From Fen-549 sp050011315 (lineage in GTDB: Bacteria; Actinomycetota; Thermoleophilia; Gaiellales; Gaiellaceae): a stretch of 63,534 nucleotides of DNA. Below are positions 54,126 through 62,359 of the stretch, piece after piece. Numbering within the stretch: position 1 is the stretch's first letter; each line of letters starts with the position of its first letter. The notes below the pieces were generated by a model, which was not told the origin of the DNA, did not search any database, and worked only from the letters and a program-made list of their open reading frames with translations. The translations under genes were made by a program, and so were the position numbers. Location of the stretch: contig JBEKJI010000009.1 in the NCBI GenBank assembly GCA_050011315.1, forward strand, positions 1-63,534, given 5' to 3'.

Positions 54126-54662
54126 TTACCCGACCCTAGTGTCTCGGTACCTCCAATGTCCGACAGGCTCTTCAAAGACCTCGAAGGCGGTCCGATATTT
54201 CTCGCCAGCGATATCTTGATACTCAGTCACGAAACGCCTCACGCTCGCTGGACTAACTCCACTGAACTCGAATCCCCTCGACTCGGATGGGCTGATTGTC
54301 GCGATTGAAGGTGTGTTCGGGCGGGCATCTGTAGACGTTTCTCGTGCCGTGACGTTAAGCGCCGGTCCTCGGCCTGAGTTAAGCACGACTATTACGAGCG
54401 CATAGGCATCTTGAGACTTGTTGAAAGTGGGATGGACACTAAGGTCGGGAACGAGAACTGGCCGCCATGCCGCCCTAATGTCGTCTCTGCTGGCCTTAGC
54501 GACCTCGCGAGTTTCTTTCGCAACTCCTCTCGTTGAGAACGCGAGAAAGACCGTACCTAGAGCTAAAGCTAGCGTCGCCAGAGCGACGATCGCCTCCCAT
54601 CCGAATGACCACGCAGACGAGTGCGTCGCGACAGGAACGATGACTATGGCCGCGATTGAAAT
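54126..54662 (-). CDS. Unrecognised membrane protein with no standard start
   Basis: The frame is open from 54776 to the stop at 54126 but contains no ATG, GTG or TTG before a GTG at 54386. The sequence upstream of that GTG is clearly coding: a membrane helix (AIVALATLALALGTVFLAF), a short helix VAKETREVAKASRDDIRAAW, then RPVLVPDLSV and NSGRGPALNVTARETS, a layout I know from small unassigned membrane proteins with a beta-sandwich outside or inside the membrane. I therefore place the start at an ATT at 54662; a lost 5' end or frameshift is equally possible. Lower GC than both neighbours suggests transfer. Confidence 0.55.
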   Translation of the reverse strand: MSIAAIVIVPVATHSSAWSFGWEAIVALATLALALGTVFLAFSTRGVAKETREVAKASRDDIRAAWRPVLVPDLSVHPTFNKSQDAYALVIVVLNSGRGPALNVTARETSTDARPNTPSIATISPSESRGFEFSGVSPASVRRFVTEYQDIAGEKYRTAFEVFEEPVGHWRYRDTRVG

Positions 54663-54884
54663 GTCGTGACCGAAAGTACAGATGCCGAAGGACGGACTAC
54701 CGCCCGGCGTCAGTATCAGCCGAGACGGCCCCGGGCTTTTTATATATCGCCCGGAATTCCGGGTCGTGTTAAGGCCGCAGTCTACGACTCGGTGTCAGAG
54801 GAGGCGGTCGGCGTGAGATCTAAGCAATCAAACCCACGCCGACCGCAAGAGTCTGACGCCAGAACACGCGACTACGATACTCGC

Positions 54885-56147
54885 ATGACCGTGAAAGTTC
54901 GCTTCGCTCCGTCGCCGACCGGTTTCCTCCACATCGGCGGTGTCCGCACCGCGCTTTTCAACTGGCTGTATGCCCGGCACCTCGGCGGCGAGTTCCACCT
55001 GCGGATCGAGAACACCGACACCGGCCGCGAGGTCGCCGAGGCCACCGAGCACATAAAGGAGTCGCTCGCCTGGCTCGGGCTCGACTGGGACGGGGAGGTC
55101 ACCTTCCAGCTCGACCGGATGGAGCGCTGCCGGGTGGAGGCGCACCGTCTACTCGAGGAGGGCAAGGCCTACGAGGACGAGGGCGCGATCCGCATCCGCA
55201 TGCCCGACGAGGGCGTGACCGGCTGGAACGACGCCGTGCGCGGCCCGATCGAGGTCGCGAACGACACGATCGAGGATCTCATCATCCTGCGCTCCGACGG
55301 GCGTCCGACCTACAACTTCGCCTCGCCGCTCGAGGACTGGCTCGACGGCATCACGCACGTCATCCGCGGCGACGACCACGTCTCCAACACGCCCAAGCAG
55401 ATCCGCGTACTCGAAGCGCTCGGCGCCGACATTCCCGTCTACGCCCACGTCGGCAACGTGCTCGGAATCGACGGCAAAAAGCTTTCGAAGAGGCACGGCG
55501 CGGTCGGTGTGGACGAGTTCCGGCGCGAGGGCTACCTGCCCGAGGCGCTCGTCAACTACCTGGCGTTACTCGGTTGGAGCTACGACGATCACACCACGAT
55601 CATGTCGCGCGAGGAGCTGGTCGAGCGCTTCACGATCGAGCGCGTCGGCGCCAGCCCGGCGACCTTCGACTACGAGAAGCTGGAGTGGATGAACGGCGTC
55701 TACCTGCGCGAGCTCGAGCCCGACGCCTACGCCGCCGCGCTCACGACCTTCCTCGCCGAGCAGGGGCTCGAGTGGGACGCCGAGCTCGTTCGGCGCACGG
55801 TGCCGATCGTCCAGGTGAAGCTCGTCAGGCTCGACCGGTACCCGGAATATGCAGGCTTCTTCTTTCGCAACGTGACGCCTGACGCGAAGCTTCTCGACCG
55901 GCGGGTGCTCGAGGCGGCCCAGGGCGCGCTTGCCGAGCTCGATCCGTTCGAGACGCAGGCGATCGAGCAGGCGCTGCGCTCGCTCGCCGAGTCGCTCGGC
56001 CTCAAGCCGCGCCAGGCTTTTCAGCCGATCCGCGTCGCGGTCACCGGCTCGACCGTCTCGCCCAGCCTGTTCGAGTCGATCGAGCTGCTCGGTCGCGAGA
56101 AGACGCTCGAGCGCCTGAGATCAGCAGCCGCGATCGCCGGGGATTGA
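54885..56147 (+). CDS. gltX: Glutamyl-tRNA synthetase, compact form
   Basis: The protein charges tRNA-Glu. I start at the ATG at 54885, which gives the usual N-terminus VKVRFAPSPTGFLHIGG; the frame stays open upstream without similarity. HIGH is HIGG near residue 15, KMSKS is KLSKR near 208. It has 420 residues against about 470-490 for most bacterial enzymes: between LLEEGKAYEDE and GAIRIRMPDEG the segment with the Cys-x-Cys/Cys zinc-type motif is missing (about 45 residues). The anticodon-binding half is otherwise complete. Confidence 0.93.
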   Translation: MTVKVRFAPSPTGFLHIGGVRTALFNWLYARHLGGEFHLRIENTDTGREVAEATEHIKESLAWLGLDWDGEVTFQLDRMERCRVEAHRLLEEGKAYEDEGAIRIRMPDEGVTGWNDAVRGPIEVANDTIEDLIILRSDGRPTYNFASPLEDWLDGITHVIRGDDHVSNTPKQIRVLEALGADIPVYAHVGNVLGIDGKKLSKRHGAVGVDEFRREGYLPEALVNYLALLGWSYDDHTTIMSREELVERFTIERVGASPATFDYEKLEWMNGVYLRELEPDAYAAALTTFLAEQGLEWDAELVRRTVPIVQVKLVRLDRYPEYAGFFFRNVTPDAKLLDRRVLEAAQGALAELDPFETQAIEQALRSLAESLGLKPRQAFQPIRVAVTGSTVSPSLFESIELLGREKTLERLRSAAAIAGD

Positions 56148-56177
56148 GCGGGAATTCGGGCGGGAAGGGGAGAGCCG

Positions 56178-57164
56178 ATGCGCGCGATGATCCTCGAAGC
56201 CGCCGGCCAGCCGCTCCGCCCGGTTGACATTCCAAAGCCCGAGCCCGGCCCTGGCCAGCTGCTGGTTGAGGTCAAAGCCTGTGGCGTCTGCCGTACCGAC
56301 CTACACATCGTCGACGGCGATCTGAAGGAGCCCAAGCTGCCGCTCGTCCCCGGGCACCAGATCGTGGGCACCGTCGCCGGGCTCGGCCCGGGCGCCGAGG
56401 GCTTCGCATGGGGCGATCGCGTCGGCCTCCCCTGGCTGGGCTGGACGGACGGAGAGTGCCGCTACTGCCGAAGCGGCCGCGAGAACCTCTGCGACAACGC
56501 TCGCTTCACCGGCTACGACATAGACGGCGGCTATGCCGAGTTCGCCACGGCCGATCATCGCTACTGCTTCCCGATCCCCGATGGCTTTTCCGATCTGCAG
56601 GCGGCGCCGCTCCTCTGCGCGGGGCTGATCGGCTATCGCTCGCTACGCCTGGTCGGCGACGCGGAGCGCCTCGGCCTCTACGGCTTCGGCGCCTCGGCCC
56701 ACATCGTCTGCCAGGTCGCCAAGTTCCAGGGCCGGCGCGTCTACGCCTTCACCAAGCCCGGCGACGAGGAGGGCCAGGCGTTCGCGCGCGAGCTCGGCGC
56801 CGACTGGGCCGGCGGCTCCGACGAGCATCCGCCCGAGCAACTCGACGCCGCGATCGTGTTCGCACCGGTCGGGCCGCTGATGATCGAGGCGCTAAAGCGC
56901 TCGGCCAAGGGCGCGCGCATCGTCTCGGCCGGTATCCACATGTCGGACATCCCCGCCTTCCCCTATGCCGAGCTCTGGGGTGAGCGCTCGCTGATGTCGG
57001 TCGCCAACCTCACCCGCGAGGACGGGCGCGAGTTCCTGGCGCTGGCGCCGCAGGTGCCCGTTCACACCGAGGTGACCGAATACCCGCTCGAACGCGCGAA
57101 CGAGGCGCTGGACGATATCCGCAGCGGCAAGCTGGTGGGCGCGGCCGTCTTGCGAGTCGCCTGA
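56178..57164 (+). CDS. Zinc-dependent alcohol dehydrogenase family protein
   Basis: The 328-residue medium-chain dehydrogenase has catalytic zinc ligands in ACGVCRTDLH and PGHQIVG, and the late LCAGLIGYRSL typical of the AdhP/CAD-like branch. The structural zinc loop reads WTDGECRYCRSGRENLC, so the first of four cysteines is replaced by Asp. The nucleotide-binding motif is YGFGASAH, consistent with NAD(P). A ribosome site (GGGAAGGGGAGAG) precedes the ATG. The substrate is unknown. The last 22 codons are duplicated downstream. Confidence 0.9.
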   Translation: MRAMILEAAGQPLRPVDIPKPEPGPGQLLVEVKACGVCRTDLHIVDGDLKEPKLPLVPGHQIVGTVAGLGPGAEGFAWGDRVGLPWLGWTDGECRYCRSGRENLCDNARFTGYDIDGGYAEFATADHRYCFPIPDGFSDLQAAPLLCAGLIGYRSLRLVGDAERLGLYGFGASAHIVCQVAKFQGRRVYAFTKPGDEEGQAFARELGADWAGGSDEHPPEQLDAAIVFAPVGPLMIEALKRSAKGARIVSAGIHMSDIPAFPYAELWGERSLMSVANLTREDGREFLALAPQVPVHTEVTEYPLERANEALDDIRSGKLVGAAVLRVA

Positions 57165-57282
57165 GCGACCAACACGAAGTCACTCTTTCGGCACGGATCG
57201 GCCTTGACGGCGAGCACTTCCTCTGACCGGTGTCTGACACCAAGTGGACGCCAGGTGGTGTGGCGAGGCGATCGAGTACTCG

Positions 57283-57358
57283 TTCGAGCGCCAATGAGGC
57301 GCTGGACGACATCCGCAGCGGCAAGCTTGTAGGCGCCGCGGTGCTACGAATCGCCTGA
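57283..57358 (+). pseudogene. Duplicated 3' end of the alcohol dehydrogenase gene
   Basis: ANEALDDIRSGKLVGAAVLR-I-A plus stop repeats the last 22 codons of the gene ending at 57164, 194 bases further on, with several synonymous changes and Val to Ile near the end. Upstream of 57283 the frame is broken and no other dehydrogenase sequence remains. The 120 bp between the two ends have no gene. Confidence 0.88.
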
Positions 57359-57399
57359 GCCGGCCGGGCCGTCGCCTGCCAACCGGATAGGCTCACAAG

Positions 57400-57900
57400 G
57401 TGGAGATTCGACGGCTACGCGAAGGGGACGGCGCCCGGCTTCGTGATGTGCGGCTTCGAGCGCTGCAGGATGCGCCGTACGCGTTCTCCTCGTGGTTCGG
57501 GCGCGAGGCGGACAGGGACCCGGAGTTCTGGGAGAGCAGGGTTGCGCCGAGCGGTCAGGGAGAGAGCGGCGTTGTTTTCGCGGCCGTCGAAGATGAACGA
57601 TGCCTTGGGATGGCCGGTGTCTACTTCGCCGGCGAAGATAGCGAGGCCGCGACGCTTTGGGGCATGTGGGTCGTCCCGAGCGCTCGACGCCGGGGACTGG
57701 CGCAGGAGCTCCTTGAGGCGGTTGCTGCTTGGGCCCGCGACTCTGGAGCTCGTCGCCTACAGCTGGCCGTGACCGATTGCGAGTCATCCAGGCCCGCCGC
57801 TGCGCTTTATCGCGAGCGCGGCTTCGTGGAGACCGGTGAGCGGGAGCAACTCGAGTCGGACCCCTCGCTCGTCGCTGTGGTCATGTCTCGTTCGCTCTGA
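57400..57900 (+). CDS. GNAT family acetyltransferase
   Basis: The 166-residue protein shows the acetyl-CoA binding motif in LWGMWVVPSARRRGLAQELLEAV near 86 and the closing AAALYRERGFVETGE near 140. The N-terminal region (IRRLREGDGARLRDVRLRALQDAPYAFSS) matches the branch often annotated as ribosomal-type or general N-acetyltransferases. GTG start. Substrate unknown. Confidence 0.9.
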   Translation: MEIRRLREGDGARLRDVRLRALQDAPYAFSSWFGREADRDPEFWESRVAPSGQGESGVVFAAVEDERCLGMAGVYFAGEDSEAATLWGMWVVPSARRRGLAQELLEAVAAWARDSGARRLQLAVTDCESSRPAAALYRERGFVETGEREQLESDPSLVAVVMSRSL

Positions 57901-58023
57901 CCGGCGTCAGGACAAGGAGACCGTCGTTCGCTCGCCGGAGCGCAAGCTGGAGCCGAGCTTCCCCGTTTCTCGCCTCGCCCTCCGGTCATAACGGCTCAGA
58001 CGTCCACCGGTAGAGTCCAGCCC

Positions 58024-59556
58024 ATGAGCGAAGAACAGATCCGAAACCCCGACGAGTTCGAAGCGAGACTGGCGCGCTTCCTCTACGAGCGCTTCGAGGA
58101 GGCGCGGGCGCTCAGGGTGGGGGAGAAGGAGGTCTCCGAGCAGGCCGCGATCGTCGCCCGCTATGCCGATCTGTTCTCGCGCGCGCAGCTAGCCGCTCTG
58201 AAAGAAGCCGAGCACGAAGCGAGGGCGCGGGCCGCCTCGGCCGATGAGCTGGAGCGGCTCTACCGCCTTCACAAGACCTGCGAAGGTGGCATCGTCGCCG
58301 CCGAGCTGGCAGGTCGCGAGGACGTGCTCGAGAACGAGATGCTGGCGGCGCGTGTGCGCTGGATGGACGAGGAGATGCCGCTGCGAACCGCGCAGGCGCG
58401 ACTGGCGGTGCTCGACTCCTACGGCGACCGCGACGAGCTGGGCGAGCTCCAGGCCGAGGTGTCGGCGGGCTTCAACTCCGAGCGGCTGGCGCTGATTGCC
58501 GCGGCCGAAGCGCTCGAGGACGAGCTCTCGGGCGAGCCCGATCCGATCAGGCGCAGCGAGGAGGAGAAGGGCATCTCTCTCAGCGAGCTGGAAGTTTCGC
58601 TCGCCGCCGTCTCGGCGCAACTGGACGAGCGCTGGAGCGAGTTGCGCGAGCGCTGGTTCGACCGCCTGCTCGGTTCCGCCCGTGACGCCCTGCCGCGCCA
58701 ACACCACAGCGCCTACATGCGCCGCCTCTCGCCGCTGGCCGGCACCTACACGCGCGAGCGCGCGACCGAGGTCTGTCTGGACACGCTCGAGCAGCTCGGC
58801 TTCCACCTGGCCGATATGCCGAACATCCGTCTCGACCTCGACGAACGCCCGCAGAAGTCGCCGCGCGCCTGCGTGATCGCGTCCGACCCGCCCGAGGTCG
58901 TTCATCTGATCACGCGCGCTCAGGGTGGCCTGCACGACTACGAGGCCTTCCTGCACGAGGCCGGGCACGCGCTCCACTATGGCGGCTGCGATCCCTCGCT
59001 TCCCTACACCTTCCGCAGCCTCTCCCGCGACCACGCTTTGACGGAGATCTACTCCTACCTCTGCGCCAAGGTCGTGAACGAGCCGGGCTGGCACGCGCGC
59101 AACTTTGCCCTGCCCGAGGGAACCGCGCGTGAGAACGCCGAAGCCGGCCTCTTTCTCGAGCTTATGCTCTTCCGCCGCTACGTCGCCAAGCTCCAGTTCG
59201 AGCTCGAGTTCTGGACGCGATTCTCGAGCGACGGAGGTACGGCGGACGGTTACGCCGAACGCCAGCAGGCGGCGACCGGCCTCCGCTACCGCTCCGACTG
59301 GTTCCTCTCGGACATGGATTCCGGCTTTTACTCGGCCGACTACCTGCGCGCCTGGGTTCGCTCGGCGCAGCTCCGCGCCACCCTGCTCGACGAGGTGGGC
59401 GACGAGTGGTGGAAGAGCCCGAAAACCGGCGAGGTCCTGCGCTCGCTCTTCAGGGAGGGCACGCGCCCCTCGAGCGAGGAGATCGCGGCCCGGCTTGGGT
59501 TCGATCCGCTCGACTGCGCTCCGCTCCTGGCCGAGCTGGGCGCGTCCGGCAACTAG
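58024..59556 (+). CDS. M3-like metallopeptidase
   Basis: The 510-residue protein has a helical N-terminal half and a zinc site His311-Glu312-x2-His315 (HEAGH) with a probable third ligand Glu341 (ALTEIYSYL), the spacing of M3 oligopeptidases/gluzincins. Later markers GFYSADYLRAWVRSAQL also fit the M3/PepF fold. No signal peptide is present, so it is cytoplasmic. Classical M3 peptidases are about 600-700 residues; this shorter form is common in actinomycetes without assigned substrate. It stands alone. Confidence 0.83.
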   Translation: MSEEQIRNPDEFEARLARFLYERFEEARALRVGEKEVSEQAAIVARYADLFSRAQLAALKEAEHEARARAASADELERLYRLHKTCEGGIVAAELAGREDVLENEMLAARVRWMDEEMPLRTAQARLAVLDSYGDRDELGELQAEVSAGFNSERLALIAAAEALEDELSGEPDPIRRSEEEKGISLSELEVSLAAVSAQLDERWSELRERWFDRLLGSARDALPRQHHSAYMRRLSPLAGTYTRERATEVCLDTLEQLGFHLADMPNIRLDLDERPQKSPRACVIASDPPEVVHLITRAQGGLHDYEAFLHEAGHALHYGGCDPSLPYTFRSLSRDHALTEIYSYLCAKVVNEPGWHARNFALPEGTARENAEAGLFLELMLFRRYVAKLQFELEFWTRFSSDGGTADGYAERQQAATGLRYRSDWFLSDMDSGFYSADYLRAWVRSAQLRATLLDEVGDEWWKSPKTGEVLRSLFREGTRPSSEEIAARLGFDPLDCAPLLAELGASGN

Positions 59557-59650
59557 CGAGCGGGAGGGAACCGCGTCTGCCCTAAAAGGGGGCTTGCGCT
59601 CGTGCGCAGGGCGTCTACGATCCGAGCCTATCCCCCCGAGCACGCACCGC

Positions 59651-59911
59651 ATGCAAGCTGCAAGCAAAGCCGATCGCACCTCCAGCAAGCCTCGTCTATC
59701 GCTGCTTGTGTCCTCAATCGCGCTCCTTCTTCTCCTCCTGTTGCTGATAGCGGCCAATGCGGGCTGCACGACCTCCCAAGCCGGCAAGGCGAAGCCGAGC
59801 AAGGCTCCGGCTCCCTCTGTATCTCCCCAGCCCCCGGCCGCGGTCAAGGCGTGCCCCGCCCAGATGCGCTACAACCCGAAGACCCGCAGCTGCGAGAAGA
59901 TCCGCTTCTAG
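59651..59911 (+). CDS. Small exported protein with a C-terminal Cys pair
   Basis: The 86-residue product has a hydrophobic helix (LLVSSIALLLLLLLLIAANA) followed by GC, which could be an atypical lipoprotein site (the residue at -3 is Asn). Then come a Pro/Ser/Lys linker and a compact tail CPAQMRYNPKTRSCEKI with two cysteines. I do not recognise a function. The stop is five bases from the converging MarR gene. Confidence 0.65.
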   Translation: MQAASKADRTSSKPRLSLLVSSIALLLLLLLLIAANAGCTTSQAGKAKPSKAPAPSVSPQPPAAVKACPAQMRYNPKTRSCEKIRF

Positions 59912-59915
59912 CGGA

Positions 59916-60386
59916 TCATGTTTCGTACGGTTCCTGTTTGGCGGCGGCGGTCTGAACCGCTTCGGTTAGTTGCTTGAGAGTGCCGATCACCTGCTCTACC
60001 GGCAGCGCGAGGGCGGACTCGACCGCAGCCTGTGCCGGCGCGAAGCACTTCCAGGCCTCGTGGAGAACCTCGAGCCCCTCCGGCGTGAGCTCGATCAGGG
60101 CGGATCGCCCGTCGGACGGGTTCTTGGATCGCGAGATGTGGCCGCGCGCGCTGAGACGGCTGAGGTAGGAAGATACCGTGGTGGCGGGCATACCGAGATG
60201 CTCGGAGATCTCGTTCGGGGTGATTGGCTGCCCGTCGTAGAGGGCGCTGTAGAAGCCGAACTCGTCCGCGTTCAGGCCTGAACCGTTGAGCGCCTTGTCG
60301 AGCAGCTCGGTGACGCTGTGCGCGACCGACCAGACCCCGAACAGAACGGAGGACGACTCGGCGCTGGTGTCTTTCTTAGCTGCCAT
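59916..60386 (-). CDS. MarR-family transcriptional regulator
   Basis: The 156-residue winged-helix protein has the MarR core: ITPNEISEHLGMPATTVSSYLSRL, ARGHISRSKNPSDGRSALIELT and a C-terminal dimerisation helix. It is divergent from the amidohydrolase gene, and two similar palindromes lie in the 67 bp between them, so it probably represses both. Its own ATG is 14 bases from the first palindrome. Confidence 0.92.
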   Translation of the reverse strand: MAAKKDTSAESSSVLFGVWSVAHSVTELLDKALNGSGLNADEFGFYSALYDGQPITPNEISEHLGMPATTVSSYLSRLSARGHISRSKNPSDGRSALIELTPEGLEVLHEAWKCFAPAQAAVESALALPVEQVIGTLKQLTEAVQTAAAKQEPYET

Positions 60387-60399
60387 TCACGAAAAGACG

Positions 60400-60413
60400 C
60401 TACGATCTCGTAG
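60400..60413. promoter_or_regulatory. MarR operator, site 1
   Basis: CTACGA-TC-TCGTAG is a perfect inverted repeat between the divergent marR-like and amidohydrolase genes. Its core TACGA-nn-TCGTA recurs in site 2 exactly 20 bp away, centre to centre. Confidence 0.75.
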
Positions 60414-60417
60414 TTTA

Positions 60418-60435
60418 TAGTACGAACTCGCACTA
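60418..60435. promoter_or_regulatory. MarR operator, site 2
   Basis: TAGTACGA-AC-TCGCACTA is an inverted repeat with one mismatch in eight. Two sites spaced by two helical turns suggest cooperative binding of two dimers on one DNA face. It ends 18 bases before the amidohydrolase start. Confidence 0.75.
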
Positions 60436-60453
60436 CTGTCTAGGGGCTGACTC

Positions 60454-61713
60454 ATGATTTCCTATCTCGAGAACCATATCCTCCGCCCGGGAGCACGGCG
60501 CTCTTGCCGGCTGGGAGCCGCGACCGCCGCGTTGCTCGCGGCCACGTTGCTTGCGGCGACGGGATCCTCTTCGGGCTCGATCAAGACCGATCCGGCGCTC
60601 GCCACGGCGCTCGCGACTCCGCTCGCGCTCGTCAACGGCACTCTGATCGACGGCACCGGCGCCAGGCCGGTGGAAAACGCAGTCGTCCTGATCAAGGGGA
60701 AGCGAATCGTCTTCGCCGGCCCGCGCCGGAAGGTCGCGATCCCGGCCCGCGCGCGCCGGATCGACGTCCATGGTGGGACGATCCTGCCCGGCTTCATCAA
60801 CACGCACGTTCACAACGCCTTTAATGACGAGACTCTGCGGCGCTGGCTGCTCGGGGGAGTGACGACCGTGCGCGATCTGGGCTCTGGTCCCGACTACAAA
60901 TGGGCTTTCTCGTTCCGGGGCGAGGTGAACAGGAGCTCGCGCATCGCCCGCCTGCTTGCGGTCGGTCCGCTCATCACCGTTCCCGGCGGCTATCCGGAGG
61001 CCATCTGGGGTAATCCCGGCCTCGAAGTCACCTCGGTTGCGGACGCCCGCGCAAAGGTGGAGCGGCTGATCAAGGCCGGCTGCGACACGGTCAAGATCGC
61101 GCTCGAGTCGGGCGAGATCTTCGGGCGATCGGGTCTTCCCGAGCTTTCCGTCGATGAGGTGAGGGCGATCGTCGAGGTTGCTCACAGGCATCACCTACGC
61201 GTCTCGGCGCACGCAATGGTCACGGCCGACCTCGAGCGGGCGGTCGAGGGAGGCGTGGACGAGATCGCCCACATCGACACCCAGAACACTCCCCAATCTC
61301 TGATCAAGCGCATGGTCGCCGATCGCATCGATTGGGTGCCGACGCTCGAGCTCATACACCTCGTGGGTGTAAGCGTCGACGGCGACAACTTAAAGCGCTT
61401 CGTGCGGGCGGGCGGCGTCGTCGCTCTCGGCACCGACTACGACGGCGCGCCCAACGCGTCTTTCGACCTCGGCATGCCGATCCACGAGCTCATCTACATG
61501 GACCAGCTCGGAATGACGCCGATGCAGGCGATCAAGGCTGCGACCAGTAACGCCGCCTACGCGGTCGGCCACCCCGAGCTTGGAGTCCTGAAGAAGGGGA
61601 AGATCGCCGACGTGATCGCCGTCGAGGGCAATCCGCTGAAGGATCTGAAGGTGCTGACGAAGACCAGGCTTGTCGTGCACAACGGCACCGTCGTGCTCAA
61701 CAAGCTCGGGTAG
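60454..61713 (+). CDS. Exported amidohydrolase (imidazolonepropionase-like)
   Basis: The 419-residue metal-dependent hydrolase has His118-x-His120, a probable carboxylated Lys214, His253, His273 and Asp328, the full set of the amidohydrolase superfamily two-metal site, within a TIM barrel flanked by the small beta domain (LVNGTLIDGTG ... LVVHNGTVVLNK). An N-terminal hydrophobic segment (LGAATAALLAATLLAATG) suggests export or membrane anchoring, common for the prolidase-like members. It is divergent from a MarR regulator and probably controlled by it. A hairpin terminator follows at 61730-61757. Confidence 0.9.
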   Translation: MISYLENHILRPGARRSCRLGAATAALLAATLLAATGSSSGSIKTDPALATALATPLALVNGTLIDGTGARPVENAVVLIKGKRIVFAGPRRKVAIPARARRIDVHGGTILPGFINTHVHNAFNDETLRRWLLGGVTTVRDLGSGPDYKWAFSFRGEVNRSSRIARLLAVGPLITVPGGYPEAIWGNPGLEVTSVADARAKVERLIKAGCDTVKIALESGEIFGRSGLPELSVDEVRAIVEVAHRHHLRVSAHAMVTADLERAVEGGVDEIAHIDTQNTPQSLIKRMVADRIDWVPTLELIHLVGVSVDGDNLKRFVRAGGVVALGTDYDGAPNASFDLGMPIHELIYMDQLGMTPMQAIKAATSNAAYAVGHPELGVLKKGKIADVIAVEGNPLKDLKVLTKTRLVVHNGTVVLNKLG

Positions 61714-61729
61714 CGACTGCTTCGGGTAC

Positions 61730-61757
61730 GGGGCTCGGGGCTATTCTCCCGGGCCCC
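61730..61757 (+). terminator. Hairpin terminator after the amidohydrolase
   Basis: GGGGCTCGGG pairs with CCCGGGCCCC (one wobble) around an 8-base loop, 16 bases past the stop. It lacks a T run, typical for high-GC species. Confidence 0.7.
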
Positions 61758-61828
61758 GGCGCCTCGAAGTCGCCATCTGAAGCGCCGATCTCCGGCGGCC
61801 GCGTCGCCGCGCGCAGGTCGTACTTGAC

Positions 61829-61860
61829 GTACTATTACGTTAGCGCTAACGTAACAGTAC
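61829..61860. promoter_or_regulatory. 32-bp PadR operator overlapping the promoter
   Basis: The centre TTACGTTAGCGCTAACGTAA (61835-61854) is a perfect 20-bp palindrome. GTACT and AGTAC extend it to 32 bp with a single mismatched pair. TTGACG at 61824-61829 and TAACGT 17 bases later form a promoter inside it. It precedes the PadR gene by 37 bp, so autorepression is expected. Confidence 0.85.
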
Positions 61861-61897
61861 GTTAACGGCCAAAACGGCCAGAGTCGAAAGGAGAGGC

Positions 61898-62359
61898 GTG
61901 GCCAGAGTCTTCAAGCGTGGCGAGCTCAAGCAGGCGATCGTCGCCGTGCTCGCATCTCTCGTGGACGCACACGGCTACGCGATCATGGCCGAGCTCAAAG
62001 AGCGCGTCGGAGGACGCTGGCAGCCGAGTCCGGGCGCCATCTACCCGGCCTTGCTCTCGCTCGAGGAGCTCGGGCTCGTGAGCTCGCGCGACGAGGACGG
62101 CACCAGAATCTACTCGCTCACGGGCGAGGGCCGGCGCCTGGCGGAAACGGCGACCGGCGCCTGGGCGGCGCTTGCCAAGAGAGCCCAGGACGCCTCGCCA
62201 CGCCCGAGCATCGGCTCCCTTCTCGACGCCTTCGCGTCGTCTCACCCGGAGCGGCGCAAGCTCGTCGACGGCAAGCAGGCGCGCGTCGTCGAGCGGGTGC
62301 TTGCGCGGGCAGGCAAAGAGATCACACAAACACTGGAAAAAGGAGAGAGAGATGGATGA
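61898..62359 (+). CDS. PadR-family transcriptional regulator
   Basis: The 153-residue protein has the PadR winged helix: ELKQAIVAVLASLVDAHGYAIMAELKERVGGRW, PSPGAIYPALLSLEELGLVSSRDEDGTRIYSLT, then a helical C-terminal dimer region. The GTG start has a ribosome site (AAAGGAG). A 32-bp palindrome lies just upstream. Its stop overlaps the next gene by eight bases, so it heads and probably represses the operon of small membrane proteins and the sensor-domain gene that follow. Confidence 0.92.
   Translation: MARVFKRGELKQAIVAVLASLVDAHGYAIMAELKERVGGRWQPSPGAIYPALLSLEELGLVSSRDEDGTRIYSLTGEGRRLAETATGAWAALAKRAQDASPRPSIGSLLDAFASSHPERRKLVDGKQARVVERVLARAGKEITQTLEKGERDG

Noticed and set aside
54666..54884. 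A 73-residue N-terminal extension of GluRS
   Set aside because: The frame is open but the sequence has no similarity to GluRS, and the ATG at 54885 gives the canonical N-terminus.
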